Of a DNA stretch of 9,832 nt, positions 5,584 through 9,832 are shown piece by piece. A program made the translations under genes and the position numbers. Each line of letters begins with the position of its first letter. The first letter of the stretch is position 1. This DNA is from Patescibacteria group bacterium UBA2772 (lineage in GTDB: Bacteria; Patescibacteriota; Minisyncoccia; Moranbacterales; DUUL01). Location of the stretch: positions 3,158-12,989 of the forward strand of contig DEIO01000019.1 in the NCBI GenBank assembly GCA_002352545.1, written 5' to 3'. Under the pieces are notes generated by a model. It worked only from the letters and a program-made list of their open reading frames with translations, searched no databases and was not told the origin of the DNA.

Positions 5584-6273
5584 ATGGCATTTCAAAAAAA
5601 ACACAAGGAAAACAAAAAGTTTTTCAACGGAGCATTTCGTTCCATTGTTGAGATTTTTGTTATTTTTTTTATATTGATTTTTGGAATATCTTTTACAGAA
5701 AATTTTTATAATCGATATCAAGAGAGTAATAGTGATTTAATGGAGCCAGGAGCTAGTTATGCAAGACCATCAACACTCAAAGCTGTTGTTTTGGGAGAAG
5801 AGACTGAAGCGAAAGACTTTGAAGAGCCAATCTTTAAGAGTGAAAATTATCAAATCAAACAGGTCACATTTGGCGGAGATGTAACAATTCCGCTTGATGA
5901 TTCGCAAAATAGAAATTTAGAGATAGAGGATGTTTCGAGTGAACTTTTAACAACGAGAGATCAAGAGGATGTTAAGCTTGTTGTTTCTTGGAAAACAAAC
6001 AAGCCAGCCACTTCAATTTTAGATTATGGGAAAGATTTAAATAATTCAAAAGAGACAATAAAAGAGGACAACTATGGGTTTACGCACAGTGCTGTACTAT
6101 CAAGTTTAGACTATTCCTCGGCATATTCTTATCGAATAAAAATTGAGGATAGATGGGTTAATGAGATTGATTCTAAAGAATTTGCATTTTATACAGGTGC
6201 ACCAAAAGTTTCTTTAGTAGACCTGTTATTCGGAGCATTTTCAGATGTATTTAGTTGGGCAATTAAGAAATAA
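5584..6273 (+). CDS. Membrane-anchored protein with a fibronectin-III-like domain, 229 aa
   Basis: I cannot name this gene. Residues 1-20 are polar and basic (MAFQKKHKENKKFFNG), followed by a membrane segment at about 21-37 (IVEIFVIFFILIFGISF), so the rest should lie outside the cytoplasmic membrane. Residues about 38-115 form a linker. Residues about 115-205 resemble a fibronectin-III or purple-acid-phosphatase N-terminal fold: VKLVVSWKTNKPATSILDYG, then HSAVLSSLDYSSAYSYRIKIED, with the last strand at EFAFYTG. The C-terminus (LVDLLFGAFSDVFSWAIKK) is hydrophobic or amphipathic and may re-contact the membrane. The frame stays open upstream to a TTG at 5491, adding 31 basic residues; I prefer the ATG because the promoter candidate lies between the two, although neither has a Shine-Dalgarno. 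It lies 127 nt before, and on the same strand as, the giant secreted repeat protein, suggesting a shared cell-surface role, perhaps as scaffold or anchor. That link rests on position only. Confidence 0.8.
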   Translation: MAFQKKHKENKKFFNGAFRSIVEIFVIFFILIFGISFTENFYNRYQESNSDLMEPGASYARPSTLKAVVLGEETEAKDFEEPIFKSENYQIKQVTFGGDVTIPLDDSQNRNLEIEDVSSELLTTRDQEDVKLVVSWKTNKPATSILDYGKDLNNSKETIKEDNYGFTHSAVLSSLDYSSAYSYRIKIEDRWVNEIDSKEFAFYTGAPKVSLVDLLFGAFSDVFSWAIKK

Positions 6274-6400
6274 GGGCTGATAAAGTATATATATAAACAT
6301 TAAATGAAACAAATATGAAAAAATAACGACAGAGAAAATAAAGCCAAAATGCCATACACGTTTTATAACTTTCTGAAGTTTATACAAAAAATAGGAATAA

Positions 6401-9400
6401 GTGAAAATATTAAAAAATAAAAACAATCTATTCTCATTCATTACTTACTCAGCGTTTATCGTTGTGGTTGTTTTGTGTTCCTTATTTTCATTAAAGTCTC
6501 TTGCGATAGCCCAGACAAATGCAAATGTGGATGTCTCGGCATATCTTCTTAATGCAAATAATGAAGCTATTCCAAATGGTGAATATGAAATTCGGTTTGC
6601 ACTTTACATGACAAATAGGGCGTTACCCGACTCTTATCCGTCAGAAACAGATACACGCGTTTGGGAAGAAACTCAAACAGTAGTGATTTATAATGGTCTT
6701 TTGAAAGCTTATCTGGGGGAAGAAAATCCATTGCCAGTTGGTCTTGATTTTGCTGGTACTCAATATTTTCTAGGTATCAGAGTCGGTAAGGACAGTGAAA
6801 TGGTTCCAAGAAAGAGAATCGCATCAGTACCACTTGCTAGAAATTCAATTAGATCGCTTACTTCTAATAACGCAGTAACATTAAATGGAGCTGTAGCTGG
6901 AAATGCTGCAGGGAACATTGTTGCGCTTGGGTCAGATGGAAAAATTGATTCCAATCTATTTTCAGCTAACGAAACTGATATTAGTGGTTTAGTTGATGAC
7001 AATGATGATCGTTTACATGATCAAAACACTGATACCGGAACAGATAGCAAGATATTCACACTAGGAGACGGTGCTGGAATCAGTGGAAACTTTGATTTTA
7101 CGATTTCTGCGAGTACGGGACAGCCAACATTGAGATATAATACTACAACTACAACTTGGCAGTTATCAAACAATGGTTCTAGCTTTAGTGACATTAGCAC
7201 GAGTAAAACTGCTTCAGGAAGCTTCTTGTCGCTATCTGGTGGAACAATGACTGGTGATGTCGTATTCTCACCAATGCAAACTTTTGATACTACATCTTTA
7301 AATGGTGTTGTGAATCTTGCGCATGGTGGAACTGGTTTAACGACTAGCGATTATATGAGCAGTAATTTGATCTATTATGATAGTGGTAATAGTCTTTCTT
7401 CCTTGCCAATTGGGTCTCATGGACAGGTTTTACAGTCTTTTAATGGAGCACTAACTTGGAGAGATGAGACAGCTGGAATGTCACATAATTTACTTTCTTT
7501 ATCTCATCCTGATACAGTTTCAGCTTCTCCTTTGAGCGGTGATATAATTGTTGGGCAGTCATTTACAGGGGGAGTAATAAGATGGCAAAGATTCCCTATT
7601 GGAAATGCTGGGCAAATGTTAGCTACTTTAGATGGAATAAATCTTTCTTGGAATGATACAACTACCATTACGGAAGTTGGAACATTAACTTCTGGTATTT
7701 GGAATGCTGGACTAATTGATGATATTTATGTTTCAAATAATCTCACAATCAATGCTGGGAATATAACAAATTCAAATTTAACACTAAGTCAATCACTTTC
7801 ACCAACGCCTCTTGCGGAAGGTTTGGTTCAGTGGGATACAGACAATGATAGACTTGTAATTGGAACTGGTGCTGGGCAAGCAATTTTTTATCCAGGTCCT
7901 GGTGCTGGAGGAATAGGTGGTGTAGGGAATGCAGGAGAAATAACTTATTGGCAAGATGCAACGACTCTTGCTGGAGAATCTAATTTATCTGTGATAAGAG
8001 GTGGAACGGGTAGAGGAGCTCTAGATTCTAATGGTGTGCTATATGGAAATGGAACCTCAGTAGTTGGAGTAACTGCAGCTGGAACGGAAGCCCAAGTTTT
8101 AACAGCTAATTCTTCAGGAATTCCAATTTTTGTTTCAGTGAGTGGAGATATAAATATTGCAGCGAATGGAGTAGCAACAATTCAATCAGATTCAGTTACT
8201 CTTGGAACCGATACGGTTGGTGGTTATATAAGATCACTGTCTAATGGGAATGGTTTAGTTGTCTCTAGTGGTGGACTTGAGAGTGTTGATGCCTCATATG
8301 ATTTAGGCTCATTAACCTCTGACTGGAACCAAACAGGAGCTTTTGATATAGTACTTTCTGATGCTTCAAGTGAACTTAGGATAATGGAAGCCTCGGGTTC
8401 TACTTTCTATGGAACACTTGATGTGGGAGATTTAACAGCTGACAGAACTTATACTTTGCCAGATCAAAGTGGGACACTTGCTCTTTCTGGTGATATCCAT
8501 AGTCCAGTCACTTTAGTAGGACAAAGTTATTTGTCATTAAGCGCCCAGGAAATAACTGCTGGGCAAATTAATCTTACTTCAAATGTTACTGGAACTTTAC
8601 CAGTTACAAATGGTGGAATTGGAATAACATCGATAACTTCTAACGGAATCTTATATGGAAATGGTTCTGGCGCTGTTGGTGTAACATCTGCTGGAACCTC
8701 GGGGCAACTAGTAGTAGCAAATGCTTCTGGTGTACCAACATTTGTTTCAATGAGTGGAGATGTTTTATTGTCCGCTGCTGGTGTTGCTTCTTTGCAGTCT
8801 GATACTGTTACTGGTGTCGAGATTGTGGACAGTTCAATCGGAGAAGTTGAGTTAAACATTACAAATGTACCAACTGAAAATTATATTTTGAAATATGTAG
8901 GATCTGACCTTACATGGGTACCTGAATCTGGCGGAAGTGGTGCTTCTAAATGGACAGATATGGGGGTTTACACATATTTATCTCACACAGGAGACGATCT
9001 ATTAGTCGGAGGTAGCGTGATTGATCAGGCCTCATTTTTCTTTAATAGTTCTGAGTCAACAATAGCCTTTGAGGGAGCTACAGGAGACGCATATGAAACT
9101 ACTTTGGAAGTGGATGATCCAACAGCGGATAGAAGGATTGTTTTTCCGGACGAAAGTGGAACTGTTATATTGGACACTGATTCACAACTACATGATGCAG
9201 CAACACTAACAGGACAAAATTATCTTTCATTAACGAATCAACAAATAACTGCGAATCAAATTAATCTTACTTCGCATGTTATTGGTACACTACCAGTAGT
9301 AAATGGTGGTACTGGTGTAACAATTTTTGCTGCCAATAGATTTTTGATTGGAAATGGTTCTGGAGCAGTACAATCGTTGGCTGCTGGTACTAGTGGACAA

Positions 9401-9832
9401 GTTATGTTAACTAATGCTTCTGGTGTACCAACATTTATTTCAATGACAGGTGAAGTTACAATGGATAGTCTTGGAGTTACTACAATTCAAAGTGATTCAG
9501 TTGCTCTCGGAACAGATACAACAGGAAATTATGTACAAGCACTAACAAATGGAAATGGAATAGCTGGAGCAAATGGAGGAAGCGAATCAGCTAGTTTAAC
9601 CTTAGCTCTAGGAAATCTTTCATCTGACTGGAATCAAGCAGGAGCTTTTGACATAGTGCTTTCAGATGCTTCAAGTGAACTTAGAATAATGGAAGAGGTT
9701 GGTGCAACTTTCTATGGAACTATAGATGTTGGAGATTTAACAGCTGATAGAGTTATTACCTTACCAAATCAAAGTGGAACAGTAGCATTAACTTCTGATC
9801 TTCATAGCGCAGTAACACTAACAGGTCAAAGC
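6401..9832 (+). CDS. Giant secreted beta-repeat protein with phage tail-fibre-like modules (partial, at least 1144 aa)
   Basis: The frame runs unbroken to the window edge. The GTG at 6401 follows AGGA (6393-6396, spacing 4 nt) and sits directly after an in-frame TAA at 6398, which fixes the start. Residues 1-37 are a signal peptide: basic MKILKNKNN, hydrophobic core around FIVVVVLCSLF, and cleavage likely after AIA. Residues about 40-148 form a beta domain of the type found at the N-terminus of large surface proteins (EYEIRFALYM, WEETQTVVIYNG, YFLGIRVGKDSEMVPR, SVPLARN). The rest is Gly/Thr/Ser/Asn-rich beta-repeat. It uses modules such as LPVxNGGTG with LYGNGSGAV, AGTSGQ and NASGVPTFVS; TADRxxTLPxQSGTxAL; and TLxGQxYLSL with ITAxQINLT. 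These resemble tail-fibre shaft repeats. An adhesin or surface fibre is the likely role; a C-terminal chaperone or anchoring domain cannot be seen here. No in-frame TGA occurs despite abundant glycine. Confidence 0.88.
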   Translation, partial: MKILKNKNNLFSFITYSAFIVVVVLCSLFSLKSLAIAQTNANVDVSAYLLNANNEAIPNGEYEIRFALYMTNRALPDSYPSETDTRVWEETQTVVIYNGLLKAYLGEENPLPVGLDFAGTQYFLGIRVGKDSEMVPRKRIASVPLARNSIRSLTSNNAVTLNGAVAGNAAGNIVALGSDGKIDSNLFSANETDISGLVDDNDDRLHDQNTDTGTDSKIFTLGDGAGISGNFDFTISASTGQPTLRYNTTTTTWQLSNNGSSFSDISTSKTASGSFLSLSGGTMTGDVVFSPMQTFDTTSLNGVVNLAHGGTGLTTSDYMSSNLIYYDSGNSLSSLPIGSHGQVLQSFNGALTWRDETAGMSHNLLSLSHPDTVSASPLSGDIIVGQSFTGGVIRWQRFPIGNAGQMLATLDGINLSWNDTTTITEVGTLTSGIWNAGLIDDIYVSNNLTINAGNITNSNLTLSQSLSPTPLAEGLVQWDTDNDRLVIGTGAGQAIFYPGPGAGGIGGVGNAGEITYWQDATTLAGESNLSVIRGGTGRGALDSNGVLYGNGTSVVGVTAAGTEAQVLTANSSGIPIFVSVSGDINIAANGVATIQSDSVTLGTDTVGGYIRSLSNGNGLVVSSGGLESVDASYDLGSLTSDWNQTGAFDIVLSDASSELRIMEASGSTFYGTLDVGDLTADRTYTLPDQSGTLALSGDIHSPVTLVGQSYLSLSAQEITAGQINLTSNVTGTLPVTNGGIGITSITSNGILYGNGSGAVGVTSAGTSGQLVVANASGVPTFVSMSGDVLLSAAGVASLQSDTVTGVEIVDSSIGEVELNITNVPTENYILKYVGSDLTWVPESGGSGASKWTDMGVYTYLSHTGDDLLVGGSVIDQASFFFNSSESTIAFEGATGDAYETTLEVDDPTADRRIVFPDESGTVILDTDSQLHDAATLTGQNYLSLTNQQITANQINLTSHVIGTLPVVNGGTGVTIFAANRFLIGNGSGAVQSLAAGTSGQVMLTNASGVPTFISMTGEVTMDSLGVTTIQSDSVALGTDTTGNYVQALTNGNGIAGANGGSESASLTLALGNLSSDWNQAGAFDIVLSDASSELRIMEEVGATFYGTIDVGDLTADRVITLPNQSGTVALTSDLHSAVTLTGQS
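7313..7470 (+). repeat. Divergent first NGGTG-type module
   Basis: Residues 305-356 read NLAHGGTGLTTSDYMSSNLI, then a short spacer and SHGQVLQSFNGALTW. The order (GGTG, tyrosine-rich strand, xGQVL, xNGAxxW) matches the later NGGTG modules, but this copy is shorter and lacks LYGNG. It is probably the oldest or capping copy of the array. Confidence 0.5.
7985..8527 (+). repeat. Composite repeat of the giant protein, copy 1
   Basis: This 543-nt block aligns without gaps to 9290-9832, an offset of exactly 1305 nt. It contains in order an NGGTG module (VIRGGTG, LYGNGTSVVGV, AAGTEAQVL, SGIPIFVS), a QSDSVTLGTDT linker, SDWNQTGAFDIVLSDASSEL, the TADRTYTLPDQSGTLAL module, and HSPVTLVGQS. Over 8318-8527 against 9623-9832, a hand count gives 45 mismatches in 210 nt (about 79% identity) and 14 changes in 70 residues. 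Confidence 0.85.
8519..8814 (+). repeat. YLSL/INLT plus NGGTG module, copy 1
   Basis: GQSYLSLSAQEITAGQINLT leads into TGTLPVTNGGIG, LYGNGSGAVGV, SAGTSGQLV, NASGVPTFVSMSGD and LQSDTVTG. The same string recurs from 9212 (GQNYLSLTNQQITANQINLT onward), an offset of exactly 693 nt. This NGGTG module is also 612 nt after the one at 7985, so 612 plus 693 make up the 1305-nt composite period. Confidence 0.8.
9122..9181 (+). repeat. Middle, divergent TADR-LP-SGT module
   Basis: TADRRIVFPDESGTVIL (from residue 908) corresponds to TADRTYTLPDQSGTLAL at 8435 and TADRVITLPNQSGTVAL at 9740. The outer two copies are 1305 nt apart and resemble each other more than this one, so the middle copy belongs to a different position class within the composite. 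Confidence 0.75.
9212..9832 (+). repeat. Second copies of the YLSL/INLT module and of the composite repeat, cut by the window edge
   Basis: Positions 9212-9289 repeat 8519-8596, and 9290-9832 repeat 7985-8527, reaching HSAVTLTGQS at the last base. The next copy of YLSL/INLT would be expected to begin exactly at the window end, so the array very probably continues. Confidence 0.8.

Noticed and set aside
6274..6400. Promoter in the gap before the giant gene (TATAAC at 6364, TATACA at 6381)
   Set aside because: The -10-like hexamers have no acceptable -35 at 16-18 nt, so they are not distinguishable from background in this AT-rich spacer.
6349..6420. 23-codon frame overlapping the start of the giant gene
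   Set aside because: It has no Shine-Dalgarno, ordinary AT-rich composition and no distinctive motif. It may provide stop-codon proximity for coupling, but nothing else supports it.
6476..6487. Lipoprotein signal at Cys26 (VVLCS) in the giant protein
   Set aside because: The residue before the cysteine is Leu, not Gly, Ala or Ser, and a standard signal-peptidase site (AIA before Gln38) follows at the right distance.
6401..9832. Prophage region
   Set aside because: No capsid, portal, terminase, integrase or lysis gene is visible, the neighbours are dnaG and rpoD, and the protein has an export signal that virion fibres lack.
7985..9832. CRISPR-like or transposon repeats
   Set aside because: All repeats are in frame within one coding sequence, differ mainly at synonymous or conservative positions, and have no palindromic units, spacers or terminal inverted repeats.

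Overview
The window is AT-rich DNA (by eye about one third G+C) and looks like chromosome of a small-genome bacterium, most probably a member of the Candidate Phyla Radiation (Patescibacteria). This assignment is inference. It rests on a compact dnaG-rpoD pair without rpsU, a collapsed serine-biosynthesis operon, a short membrane-anchored protein with a fibronectin-III-like domain, and a very large secreted beta-repeat protein of a kind I associate with these lineages. TGA acts as a stop here: the minus-strand gene and the serC remnant end in TGA, and the intact genes encode glycine only by GGN.

Layout. Positions 1-323 hold a strong stem-loop and a small basic minus-strand gene (70-243) with a good Shine-Dalgarno and a promoter lying inside two dyads. 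From 364 a good sigma-70-type promoter leads into a decayed serA (461-1664, six disabling lesions) and a decayed serC (1682-2177, middle of the gene deleted). Together these would have carried out the first two steps of phosphoserine synthesis, and both are dead as read. A second promoter of the same design (2183-2211) precedes dnaG (2244-4028, primase). dnaG is followed by a possible 23-codon hydrophobic micro-ORF whose stop overlaps the start of rpoD (4109-5353, principal sigma factor).

From 5354 the content changes to cell-surface functions. A non-coding stretch with a promoter candidate leads to a single-pass membrane protein with an FN3-like extracytoplasmic domain (5584-6273). A GTG-started gene (6401 to the window end, 1144 codons and still open) then encodes a secreted protein with a signal peptide, an N-terminal beta domain, and long arrays of modules resembling phage tail-fibre repeats. 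One composite of these modules recurs with an exact 1305-nt (435-codon) period.

The main points of interest are the ordered decay of the serine operon beside essential replication and transcription genes, the hierarchical tail-fibre-like repeats in a secreted bacterial protein, the possible translational coupling into rpoD, and the double dyad over the minus-strand promoter. I see no tRNA, rRNA, CRISPR array, insertion sequence or integrase.
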